NCBI GenBank assembly: GCA_024636425.1
Contig: JAGXHB010000156.1
Coordinates: 1-11,770, forward strand
From: Roseobacter sp.
Lineage (GTDB): Bacteria > Pseudomonadota > Alphaproteobacteria > Rhodobacterales > Rhodobacteraceae
DNA length: 11,770 bases
Direction of reading: 5' to 3'
Positions 1 to 7,173 of the stretch are shown piece by piece. Each line of letters begins with the position of its first letter. The stretch's first letter is position 1. Below the pieces are notes generated by a model that saw nothing but the letters and a program-made list of their open reading frames with translations, did not search any database and had not been told where the DNA came from. Made by a program: the position numbers and the translations under genes.

Positions 1-815
1 CCCAGAAAGCTCAGCGCGCTTTCGGTGATGATCGCTGTGGCCAGCCCCAGTGTCGCGGAGACCATGATGGGCGAGATCACGTTGGGCAAGAGGTGCCGCC
101 GGATGATCTTGCCCGACCGCGTTCCGATGGAGCGTGCCGCCAGAATGAACTCGCGTTCCTTCAGCGCCAGGATGTCACCGCGCACGATCCGTGCGGTCTG
201 CATCCACGAGGTCAGCCCGATGATGCCGACGATCAGAATGAACATGCCGCCTTCAGGACCGAAGTTGGCGTTCAGCGGCTGGCGGAACAGCGTCACGGCC
301 AGCAGGGTCAGCGGCAGGATCGGCAGCGACAGGATCAGATCGGTAAAGCGCATCAGCCAGAAGTCCAGCTTCTTGAAATAGCCCGAGATGACGCCGATCG
401 CACTGCCGATCAGCAGGGCCAGGGCCATTGCCAGCCAGCCCACGGCCATGGAGACGCGCCCCCCCGAAATCATCTGCGCCATGATGTCCCGTCCCAACTG
501 GTCGGTGCCGAAGGGGTGCGCCCAACCGGCGCGCGCTTCGCTGTCAAAAAGCAGCATATAGATCGGTCGCCAGTCCTTGTTGCGGATATCCAGCTTCTTG
601 GCATCCAGACCCCACAAATAAGGTCCGAGGATCACCGCCAGGGTGATGAACAGCAGGAATGCGCCGCCCAACAGGGCACCCTTGTGTTTGCGGAACTGGT
701 TCCAGACGTCGATCCACTGGCTGCGCGGCGGCTTTGAGGGCTCTTTGTCGACAAGGGCTCCATACAGCTCGAGGTCGGCCTCTACAGGGCTTGCGGGGGT
801 GGCTTGCTCAGTCAT
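1..815 (-). CDS. Peptide ABC importer permease, DppC/OppC type (3' end outside window)
   Basis: Inner-membrane permease that pairs with the DppB-type subunit to form the channel of a dipeptide/oligopeptide-type (family 5) ABC importer. I translated 271 residues from ATG 815. A soluble N-terminal tail (about 1-45) is followed by a first membrane helix near 47-70, then the family hallmark HPFGTDQLGRD at 100-110, several more hydrophobic helices, and the cytoplasmic EAA coupling loop at about 222-245 (EFILAARSIG...HLLPN) that contacts the ATPase. The frame is still open at base 1, so the last helix and C-terminus are missing. The N-terminal tail and the segment between helix 1 and the FGTD motif look longer than in E. 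coli DppC (about 300 aa). Its start overlaps the end of the upstream permease by 8 bp (ATGACTGA), which implies translational coupling. The family is certain; the transported ligand is not. Confidence 0.93.
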   Translation of the reverse strand, partial: MTEQATPASPVEADLELYGALVDKEPSKPPRSQWIDVWNQFRKHKGALLGGAFLLFITLAVILGPYLWGLDAKKLDIRNKDWRPIYMLLFDSEARAGWAHPFGTDQLGRDIMAQMISGGRVSMAVGWLAMALALLIGSAIGVISGYFKKLDFWLMRFTDLILSLPILPLTLLAVTLFRQPLNANFGPEGGMFILIVGIIGLTSWMQTARIVRGDILALKEREFILAARSIGTRSGKIIRRHLLPNVISPIMVSATLGLATAIITESALSFL

Positions 816-1875
816 AGCGGATCCTCGGGTCAAGCAGGCCGTATAGAACATCGGCAATCAGGTTGAAGAAAACGATCAGGATGGCGAAGATGAAGGTCAG
901 GGTCATCACCATGGGCAGATCGTTGGCAAAAAGCGCCGTCAGCAGCAACTGCCCGATGCCGTTCACCTTGAAGACGTTTTCGGTGATGATCGCACCACCA
1001 AAGATCGCAGGCATGCCAAGGGCGATGACGGTTACCACAGGGATCATGGAGTTGCGCAGCACATGGACCAGCACGACCGTGCTTTCCTTGAGGCCCTTGG
1101 CGCGGGCGGTGCGCACGTAATCCTGATTGAGGTTGTCGAGCATCGCGCCGCGCATGTAGCGGCTGATCTGTGCGGTGGTCTGCAACGCCAGCACCATCAC
1201 GGGCATGATCATCTGCATGAACTGCACCTTGAAGCTTTCCCAGTCGGTCACGACATGGGTGGTGTCGTAGATCGACGGCAACCAGCCCAGCGAGACCGAG
1301 AAGATCACGATCAGCAGCGGCCCGGTGAAAAAGGGAGGGATCGAGAACCCGACCATGGTGACAAAAGTACCGGCCTGATCGAAAACCGAATAGTGGCGGT
1401 AGGCCGAATAGATCCCGATCGGCAGGGCAATCAGGATCCCGACGATATAGCTCAGGCCCACCACCCACAGTGTCTGCGGCATCCGCTGTACAACGATGTC
1501 CATCACCGGGCTGCGGGTCTGCCAGCTGATGATGCGCTGCACGGGCCGGATGGTGCCGGTGTCAGGATCAACGAAGGTAGCGAAGTCGGTGTTCGGCAGC
1601 CAGCCCAGGAAAAAGCTGTCGCGCGTCGCCCAGTCAATGAACACCTGTGGTTCAATCCAGAAGAACTGGATCAGCCACTTGTAATACTGAACATAGATCG
1701 GCTGCCCGAGGCCAAGCGCCTCGCGCATCTTCTGTTTCACTTCGGGGGGCACGGTCAGGGGCACCTGCGCCATCGGGTCGCCGGGGGCAAGCTGAAGCAG
1801 CAGGAAGATAATCAAACTGATGAACAAAAGCGTCGGAACAGACAGTATCAGTCGACGGATGGTGAATGTCAGCAT
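808..1875 (-). CDS. Peptide ABC importer permease, DppB/OppB type
   Basis: First channel subunit of the family-5 peptide importer, in the inner membrane. From ATG 1875 it has 355 residues: helix 1 directly at the N-terminus (MLTFTIRRLI then a long hydrophobic run to about residue 28, ending QLAPGDP), a long periplasmic loop (about 60-130, rich in W, D and T), then five further hydrophobic segments. The EAA loop lies at about 253-275 (YVRTARAKGL...HVLRN) and the C-terminus is LLDPRIRYD, typical of DppB. I prefer ATG 1875 to the upstream GTG at 1884, because AAAGGTG lies 6 nt before the ATG and family members usually begin 'ML' just before the first helix; the GTG start would add three residues. 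It is a little longer than E. coli DppB (339 aa). It lies 136 nt downstream of the binding-protein gene and overlaps the next permease by 8 bp. Confidence 0.95.
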   Translation of the reverse strand: MLTFTIRRLILSVPTLLFISLIIFLLLQLAPGDPMAQVPLTVPPEVKQKMREALGLGQPIYVQYYKWLIQFFWIEPQVFIDWATRDSFFLGWLPNTDFATFVDPDTGTIRPVQRIISWQTRSPVMDIVVQRMPQTLWVVGLSYIVGILIALPIGIYSAYRHYSVFDQAGTFVTMVGFSIPPFFTGPLLIVIFSVSLGWLPSIYDTTHVVTDWESFKVQFMQMIMPVMVLALQTTAQISRYMRGAMLDNLNQDYVRTARAKGLKESTVVLVHVLRNSMIPVVTVIALGMPAIFGGAIITENVFKVNGIGQLLLTALFANDLPMVMTLTFIFAILIVFFNLIADVLYGLLDPRIRYD

Positions 1876-1881
1876 ACGCGG

Positions 1882-1888
1882 CACCTTT
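1882..1888 (-). promoter_or_regulatory. Ribosome binding site that decides the DppB-type start
   Basis: On the minus strand the sequence reads AAAGGTG, then six bases, then ATG at 1875. The alternative GTG start at 1884 lies inside this Shine-Dalgarno-like stretch and has no good site of its own, so the ATG is favoured. This is read directly from sequence; its use is inferred. Confidence 0.55.
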
Positions 1889-1968
1889 GCAGGTCAGTCT
1901 TGAGGAGGGGGGAGGCGTCTAGGATTCAGGATGCGCGGTTTCGCGCAAATGCATCAGTTCTGCAAGAG

Positions 1969-1999
1969 GGGCAGGAGCGCTAAATATACGCTCCTGCCC
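1969..1999 (-). promoter_or_regulatory. Intercistronic stem-loop after the binding-protein gene
   Basis: An 11-bp perfect inverted repeat (GGGCAGGAGCG at 1969-1979 and its complement at 1989-1999) encloses a 9-nt A/T-rich loop. It begins 12 nt after the binding-protein stop codon and lies about 93 nt before the permease start. On the minus strand it is followed by CTCTTGCAG, with no U-run, so it is not a standard intrinsic terminator. In many binding-protein ABC operons a hairpin in this position protects the upstream message from 3' exonucleases or partly stops transcription, so that more binding protein than permease is made. That role is inferred here. The rest of the 1876-2011 spacer shows no gene. 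Confidence 0.7.
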
Positions 2000-2011
2000 G
2001 ATGTTGCGGAA

Positions 2012-3733
2012 TTATTCCTTGATGCGATACCAGTCGGCGGCATTCCAGAGCTCGGAATCCCATGTGTTCAGGACCACACCGCCCAAGGTGTTCGACGCAG
2101 CCGAAACACGGCCACGGTCGACCAGCGGCACGATGGTCATCGTGTCACGGGTGATGATGTTGTTCAGTTGCTTGGCAATCTCGCCGCGCTTTTCCAACTC
2201 GCCTGTCCGCGACAGTTCGTCCAGCAGGGCATCATACTCTTCATTGCAGAAGCGGTTGATGTTTTCGCCCTGCCACTGGCTCGACGGCTTGGGTTCGTTG
2301 CCGCAACGGTACTGGGACAGGTATGCCTGCGGGTCTGTGCCATCAAAGTTGTTGGCGTACATTTCCGTGTCGGCATAGAACTTCTGGAAGGTGTCTGGCG
2401 AACCGGGATCACCACCGAAGAAGACGGACGAATCCACATTGCGCAGTTCGACTTCGACGCCGATCTGGTTCCACCAATCCTTGATCAGAGCCTGAAAGTC
2501 CTGACGCACGGCATTGGTCGATGTCTGGAACAGCATGGACAGCTTTTCGCCATCCTTGTCGCGAACGCCGTCACCGTCGCTGTCGGTCCAGCCGGATTCT
2601 TCCAGAAGCGCCATGGCCCCTTCCAGATCCTGCGTCAGACATTCCGTGTTGTCGGATGCATAAAGCTCGGGCGCGGGCACCAAATTACAGGTCGCACGAC
2701 CCGCCTGACCATAGCCGACTTCAACCAGCAATTCGCGGTCGATCGCCATGGAAAGCGCCTTACGGACGTTGAAATCTGACAGGAAAGGGTGGGGATGCGC
2801 GACAGTCGAACGCTCGCCTTCGGGCAGATCGGGCGACGGGTCTGTCATGTTCATCTCGATCCGCTCGACCAATGTGCCGAACGCCGAAATGGGCATGCCC
2901 TGACCGCCTTCAGCCATCTTGGCCAGCACGTCAGGCGAAAGCTGCATGTTCCAGGCATAGTCGTATTCGCCGGTTTCCATGACAGCACGGCCCGCAGCCG
3001 CCGCATCGCCGCCGCCCTTGAAGGTCAGCGTGGCAAACGCGGGCTTGTTGGGATCACGGTAATTCGGGTTCGCTTCCATCTGGATCACGTCATTGGGACG
3101 GAAATCCGTAACCATGAACGGGCCGGTCCCGATGGGGTTGAAGTTTGCTTCGGTACATTCAGGTGCCTTGGCCCCCAGACAATCAGCAAACTGTGCCGCC
3201 TGGATGATCGGTGATTGCGCGCCCATGAACGGACCGTAAGGGTTCGGCTTGGCTTCGCTGAAGTTCACGGTCAGCGTCAGATCGTCAATGATGTCGATGC
3301 TTTCGACGCCGTCAAACTTGGCCCCCTGCGCACAGCCGCCTTCGGGATGCATGCAATAATCCGCGGTGAATTTCACGTCAGCGGATGTCACCGGCGTGCC
3401 GTCGGACCACAGCAGGCCCTCTTTCAGCTTCCAGGTGATGGATTTCAGGTCTTCGGAAACACCACCGTTTTCAACTGTGGGGATTTCGGTCGCAAGATAG
3501 GGCACCAGTGCGCCGGTTTGGTCATAGCGGCCCAGAGGTTCGATCACGAGACTTGCAGCCTCAAGATCCTTGGTGCCACCCGACAGATAGGGCGTCATGA
3601 TCGAGGGCGCTTGCCAATAGATGATCTTGACCTCGCCGTCGCGTCCGCGCTCGCCCTCATGGGCGGCCGCAAAAGCGGCGGGGGCCAGCGCCATCGTGGC
3701 AACAGCTCCCATGAGAAGGGATTTAATCGTCAT
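2012..3733 (-). CDS. Periplasmic peptide-binding protein of ABC importer (SBP_bac_5, DppA/OppA-like)
   Basis: Exported solute-binding protein that captures the ligand and delivers it to the permeases. It has 573 residues. A Sec signal peptide (MTIK, hydrophobic core to about residue 20, cleavage near AFA-AAH around 22-24) is followed by the family-5 fold, with the signature region WKLKEGLLWSDGTPVTSADV at 101-120. Eight cysteines (127, 134, 185, 193, 349, 365, 477, 496) fall in four close pairs, suggesting four disulfides in the periplasm. DSDGDGVRDKDG at 384-395 resembles a calcium-binding loop, a pattern I recall in other family-5 binding proteins. Start ATG 3733 has a strong AAGGAG 6 nt upstream. 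It is the first gene of the minus-strand operon and is transcribed away from the ATPase gene. No lipobox cysteine is present. The family is certain; peptides, N-acyl amino acids or other polar ligands are all possible for this fold. Confidence 0.96.
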   Translation of the reverse strand: MTIKSLLMGAVATMALAPAAFAAAHEGERGRDGEVKIIYWQAPSIMTPYLSGGTKDLEAASLVIEPLGRYDQTGALVPYLATEIPTVENGGVSEDLKSITWKLKEGLLWSDGTPVTSADVKFTADYCMHPEGGCAQGAKFDGVESIDIIDDLTLTVNFSEAKPNPYGPFMGAQSPIIQAAQFADCLGAKAPECTEANFNPIGTGPFMVTDFRPNDVIQMEANPNYRDPNKPAFATLTFKGGGDAAAAGRAVMETGEYDYAWNMQLSPDVLAKMAEGGQGMPISAFGTLVERIEMNMTDPSPDLPEGERSTVAHPHPFLSDFNVRKALSMAIDRELLVEVGYGQAGRATCNLVPAPELYASDNTECLTQDLEGAMALLEESGWTDSDGDGVRDKDGEKLSMLFQTSTNAVRQDFQALIKDWWNQIGVEVELRNVDSSVFFGGDPGSPDTFQKFYADTEMYANNFDGTDPQAYLSQYRCGNEPKPSSQWQGENINRFCNEEYDALLDELSRTGELEKRGEIAKQLNNIITRDTMTIVPLVDRGRVSAASNTLGGVVLNTWDSELWNAADWYRIKE

Positions 3734-4055
3734 GTCTTACTCCTTGTTGGACACCGGTGATTTTTTCGGTGGTGCCGCGTTTATGGCCGGATACCTTTTA
3801 CAGGCATGACCCGGACCTTCTTATGATCGAACCCGGAAGGTCAAGAGCACGAGAGATATATGATCACTTTATCATCACATCAGGCTCAGCCCGTGGCCCC
3901 CCAGAGGCCGCATTCAGGTATCGAAACAGTTTTCAGATAAAATGCAAGCGTCGAGTTTGTTGCGCTAACAGTCTCGTCGCGGCGGGTTTGACACTGGGTC
4001 ACAATTACCTTTAGCGTCTGTTGATCAAAGATCCCTGAAGCGGTGAGGCCCAGAT
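3734..4055. promoter_or_regulatory. Divergent control region between binding-protein and ATPase operons
   Basis: This 322-bp stretch has no convincing gene; the short frames crossing it lack family features and a good ribosome site. It must hold promoters for both directions. It includes a markedly A/T-rich patch at about 3855-3878 (with TGATCA and ATCATCA) inside GC-rich DNA, which is where I would look for a promoter or operator. For the minus strand, TTGACC (3844-3839) is followed by only a poor -10 match near 3823-3818, and TATATC in the A/T patch is another weak -10. No clear long palindromic operator or riboswitch fold was seen by eye. The ribosome site of the plus-strand gene is GGTGAGG at 4042-4048. 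Confidence 0.6.
3988..4015 (+). promoter_or_regulatory. Possible sigma-70 promoter of the ATPase/hydrolase operon
   Basis: A perfect TTGACA lies at 3988-3993. Sixteen bases later comes TTTAGC (4010-4015), a half match to TATAAT, which would start the message some 35 nt before the ATG at 4056. Alphaproteobacterial promoters often keep the -35 better than the -10, so this is plausible but weak; it is supported only by the hexamer and its position. Confidence 0.35.
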
Positions 4056-5888
4056 ATGCTTGACGACGCAACGCGCACACCAATCGCGCAAATTCAAGAG
4101 CTTAGGGTCGAATTCCAGACCCAGGACGGGCCCGTCGTAGGGGTTGAGAACGTCAGCTTTGACATCAGATCAGGCGAAACCGTCTGTGTGGTGGGCGAAT
4201 CCGGTTCGGGAAAATCGGTCTCGTCGCTGTCGCTGATGCGGCTTGTGGAATTCGGCGGCGGAAAAATTGCGGGCGGGCGCCTATTATTTGAGCGCCAGAA
4301 CCATGCAGCCGTCGATTTGGCGCAAACAGATCAGGATCTGATGCGCGAAATTCGCGGCAATGAAATCGGTATGATCTTTCAGGAACCGATGACGGCGCTG
4401 AACCCTGTGTTCACGGTGGGCCGCCAGCTGACCGAAGGGTTGCGCCTGCACAAGGGGCTGTCCAAGGCCGAAGCCGAGGCCCGCGCGCTGGAACTTCTGA
4501 CGCAGGTGCGCATCCCGCAACCCGATGCACGGCTCAAGCAATACCCGCACGAATTGTCGGGCGGTATGCGTCAGCGCGTCGTGATCGCCATGGCGCTTGC
4601 CTGTTCGCCGCGCCTTCTGATCGCGGACGAGCCGACAACGGCGCTGGACGTGACCATTCAGGCGGAAATCCTTGCGTTGATTGACCGGCTGAAACGCGAA
4701 ACCGGCACTGCCGTCATGTTTATTACCCATGACATGGCCGTCGTGGCCCAGATGGCCGACCGCGTCGTCGTCATGTTCCGTGGCAATAAAGTAGAAGAAG
4801 GCACGGTCGAGGAAATCTTTGAGAACCCGCAGCACCCCTATACCAAGGCGCTGCTGGCCGCCGTCCCCAAGCTGGGCGAGATGACGGGCAAGCCTTACCC
4901 CGAACCGATGAAATTGCTGGGAACCAAGGACAAGGACATCGTGCCGATCAAGGGCACCGAGGAAACCTTGCTGACGGTCAAGAATCTGACAACGCGTTTT
5001 CCGGTTGCCGGGGGCTTCTTTCGCCGCACGGTCGCCAATGTCCACGCGGTCGAGGATCTGTCGTTCACCATCAACAAGGGCCAGACGCTGAGCCTTGTGG
5101 GGGAATCGGGGTGCGGCAAATCCACAGCAGGGCGATCGATCCTGCGTCTGGTGGAGCCGCAGTCCGGCACGATTGATCTGGGTGGCAAGGATATCATGGG
5201 CCTCAACCCGCATGATCTGCGCGAGGCGCGGCTTGACATGCAGATGATCTTTCAGGATCCGTTTGCTTCGCTCAACCCGCAGATGCAGCTTTCGGATCAG
5301 GTCGCAGAGCCGATCCACAATTTCGGCACCCTCAAAGGGGCCGCGCTGACAAAACGGATCGAAATGCTGTTTGACCGGGTCGAACTGCCGCGCAGCTTCA
5401 TGCGCCGCTTTCCTCACGAGCTGTCAGGCGGCCAGCGCCAGCGGGTGGCGATTGCGCGCGCCTTGGCACTGAACCCCAAGCTGATCATCGCGGACGAAGC
5501 CGTCTCGGCACTTGATGTGTCGGTGCAGGCGCAAGTGGTGAACCTGATGCTGGAACTCCAGCTCGAGATGGGCCTGTCCTTCCTTTTCATCAGTCACGAC
5601 ATGGCAGTTGTCGAACGCGTCAGCCACCATGTCGGTGTGATGTATCTGGGCCGCATCGTCGAAATGGGCCCGCGCTCCGCCGTGTTCGAAAATCCGCAGC
5701 ACCCGTATACGCAGGCCTTGATGAAGGCGGTTCCGGTCGCCGATCCGCGCCGGCGCAAGAAGGAAAGCGAGCTGAATTTCAAGCCCATTCCGTCGCCCAT
5801 CCATCCGGTCAGCTACAAAGCCGAACCCTCTGTTTACAAAGAAGTCTCACCCGGTCATCAGGTGCTTCTCACAGATAGCGGCTACTGA
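4056..5888 (+). CDS. Fused peptide ABC importer ATPase (DppD-DppF in one chain, GsiA-like)
   Basis: Cytoplasmic ATPase that drives the peptide importer; two nucleotide-binding domains lie in one 610-residue chain. Domain 1 (about 10-270): Walker A GESGSGKS 47-54, Q-loop Q109, signature LSGGM 167-171, Walker B LLIADE 187-192, switch histidine H225. Domain 2 (about 305-560): Walker A GESGCGKST 349-357, Q400, LSGGQ 456-460, Walker B LIIADE 476-481, H514. Each half ends with the oligopeptide-transporter C-terminal motif (HPYTKALL near 260, HPYTQAL near 549). All catalytic elements are intact in both halves, so both sites should hydrolyse ATP. Because the chain supplies both ATPase subunits, the DppB/DppC pair on the opposite strand is its obvious partner. 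It is the first gene of the plus-strand operon, 12 bp before the next gene. The ATG at 4056 has GGTGAGG upstream. GsiA (glutathione importer) is the best-known fused example, but fusion alone does not show glutathione specificity. Confidence 0.96.
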   Translation: MLDDATRTPIAQIQELRVEFQTQDGPVVGVENVSFDIRSGETVCVVGESGSGKSVSSLSLMRLVEFGGGKIAGGRLLFERQNHAAVDLAQTDQDLMREIRGNEIGMIFQEPMTALNPVFTVGRQLTEGLRLHKGLSKAEAEARALELLTQVRIPQPDARLKQYPHELSGGMRQRVVIAMALACSPRLLIADEPTTALDVTIQAEILALIDRLKRETGTAVMFITHDMAVVAQMADRVVVMFRGNKVEEGTVEEIFENPQHPYTKALLAAVPKLGEMTGKPYPEPMKLLGTKDKDIVPIKGTEETLLTVKNLTTRFPVAGGFFRRTVANVHAVEDLSFTINKGQTLSLVGESGCGKSTAGRSILRLVEPQSGTIDLGGKDIMGLNPHDLREARLDMQMIFQDPFASLNPQMQLSDQVAEPIHNFGTLKGAALTKRIEMLFDRVELPRSFMRRFPHELSGGQRQRVAIARALALNPKLIIADEAVSALDVSVQAQVVNLMLELQLEMGLSFLFISHDMAVVERVSHHVGVMYLGRIVEMGPRSAVFENPQHPYTQALMKAVPVADPRRRKKESELNFKPIPSPIHPVSYKAEPSVYKEVSPGHQVLLTDSGY

Positions 5889-5900
5889 AGGATTACCCCC

Positions 5901-7061
5901 ATGACCACGCGCCTTACACCCTATCAACTTATGGAAAAGCTGATCAGCTTCCCCACCGTGTCGCGAGATACGAATATTCCGCTGATTGACTGGGTGGCCG
6001 ACTATCTCGCCTCTCACGGCATCGAAAGCCACCGCTACATCGATCCGAACCAGCCCAAACACGCGCTTTTTGCCCATGTCGGCCCTTGGAAGGAAGGCGC
6101 TGTGGTCTTGTCGGGTCATACCGATGTGGTGCCCGTCGATGGTCAGCCATGGGACAGCGATCCTTTCAGCGTGGTTGAACGCGACGGCCGTTACTACGGG
6201 CGCGGCACCTGCGACATGAAAGGCTTCGATGCCATGGCGCTTTGGGCGTTGGTCGAAGCGAAATATGCGGACGTCAAACGCCCGTTGCAGATCGCCTTCA
6301 GCTTTGACGAGGAAGTCGGCTGCACCGGTGCCCCCCCGATGATCGAAGCGATGCAGCCCGTGTTGCCCAAGGGCGATCTGGTGATTGTGGGCGAACCTTC
6401 GACCATGCAGGCCGTTACGGGTCACAAGGGCGGGTCAGGCTTCAACACCCATGTCGTCGGCTTCGAGGTCCATTCCTCGCTGCTGCACACCGGCGTTAAC
6501 GCGATCATGGCCGGGGCCAAGCTGATCGAATGGGCCAACGAGATGAACACGGAAAACATGGCGCGCAAACCGTCCGAGCTTGCCGCGATGTTCAACCCTC
6601 CCTTCACCACCTGCCATGTGGGTGTCATCTCCGGCGGCACAGCGCATAACATCACCGCCAAGGATTGCTACTTTGCGATGGATTTCCGCGTGGTCCCGGG
6701 TGAAGACAAGGACGCCTGGGGCACAGCCTATCTGAAAAAGGTGCGCGAAGTCGAAAAGCAGATGCAGGAAGTCGTGCCCGAAACCTACATCGAAATCACG
6801 CCGCGCTTCGACGTGCCCGCCCTGCAGCCGGAAAAAGACGGACTTGCGGAAACCTTCGTGCGCCAGATCACCGGTGACAACGCCAGCCACAAGGTCAGCT
6901 ACGGCACCGAAGCGGGCCAGTTCCAGGAAGCAGGCTACAGCGCCGTCATCTGCGGACCCGGCGACATCGCCCAGGCCCATCAGCCCAATGAATATATCGA
7001 GGTCGCACAATTCGAAGCGGGCCATGCCTTCATGGGCGCTCTTGTTGAACGACTGAAATGA
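5901..7061 (+). CDS. argE: M20 family deacylase, acetylornithine deacetylase (ArgE) type
   Basis: Cytoplasmic di-zinc amidohydrolase of 386 residues, matching ArgE, which cleaves N2-acetylornithine to ornithine and acetate. By family pattern the metal and catalytic residues are H73 and D75 (SGHTDVVP), bridging D105 (GRGTCDMKG), catalytic E137 and ligand E138 (FSFDEEVG), E165 (VGEPSTM) and H360 (AHQPNEYIE). The dimerisation/lid domain lies at about 175-295. All key residues are present and length is normal. GAAGGA lies upstream of ATG 5901 and the gap to the ATPase gene is only 12 bp, so the two are almost certainly co-transcribed. No arginine-biosynthesis gene is nearby, and many alphaproteobacteria recycle the acetyl group through ArgJ instead. 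A catabolic role in deacylating an imported N-acyl amino acid is therefore as likely as arginine synthesis (inference). The family call is strong and the exact substrate is open. Confidence 0.9.
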   Translation: MTTRLTPYQLMEKLISFPTVSRDTNIPLIDWVADYLASHGIESHRYIDPNQPKHALFAHVGPWKEGAVVLSGHTDVVPVDGQPWDSDPFSVVERDGRYYGRGTCDMKGFDAMALWALVEAKYADVKRPLQIAFSFDEEVGCTGAPPMIEAMQPVLPKGDLVIVGEPSTMQAVTGHKGGSGFNTHVVGFEVHSSLLHTGVNAIMAGAKLIEWANEMNTENMARKPSELAAMFNPPFTTCHVGVISGGTAHNITAKDCYFAMDFRVVPGEDKDAWGTAYLKKVREVEKQMQEVVPETYIEITPRFDVPALQPEKDGLAETFVRQITGDNASHKVSYGTEAGQFQEAGYSAVICGPGDIAQAHQPNEYIEVAQFEAGHAFMGALVERLK

Positions 7062-7092
7062 AACTGGCCTCTTCCCCGTTCCAAATGGCCAA

Positions 7093-7142
7093 AAATCCCG
7101 GGGGAGGGGCCGCACAGCGGCACCGGGGGCTGGCCCCCCTCC
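7093..7142. repeat. GC-rich inverted-repeat element, possible Rhodobacterales intergenic repeat or terminator
   Basis: The 112-bp gap between the ArgE-like and FAD oxidoreductase genes holds a G/C-rich structured element. GGAGGGG at 7103-7109 pairs with the complement at 7136-7142; smaller alternatives are CCGC-aca-GCGG at 7110-7120 and GGGGG-ctgg-CCCCC at 7125-7138. On the minus strand the structure ends CCCGGGATTTTTGG, so it is terminator-like there; on the plus strand no T-run follows. I recall similar C-rich CCCGGGATATTTT-type intergenic elements as common in Rhodobacterales genomes, which is memory and not a search. A short CGCGT-ccctc-ACGCG repeat follows at 7144-7158. It could lower read-through or stabilise the upstream message. 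Confidence 0.5.
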
Positions 7143-7173
7143 ACGCGTCCCTCACGCGGAAAGCTATCTGATC

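Noticed and set aside
93..1983. Long plus-strand frames (93-737, 1063-1983) opposite the two permease genes
   Set aside because: They are mirror frames of high-GC coding DNA. Their translations are rich in R, H, Q and G with no domain, and the minus-strand permeases show clear family motifs.
1931..3760. Plus-strand frames opposite the binding-protein gene (1931-2779, 2789-3214, 3215-3760)
   Set aside because: The minus strand encodes a full, recognisable binding protein with signal peptide and paired cysteines; the opposite frames are broken into pieces and carry no motif.
3757..4083. Small frames in the divergent region (3757-4014 plus, 3886-4083 minus)
   Set aside because: No good ribosome site, no recognisable domain, and the minus one runs into the ATPase start; the region is better explained as promoter DNA.
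4284..5417. 377-residue minus-strand frame inside the ATPase gene
   Set aside because: The plus-strand ATPase has every ABC motif twice across this span. The minus frame has low-complexity H/R/Q composition and no ribosome site I could identify.
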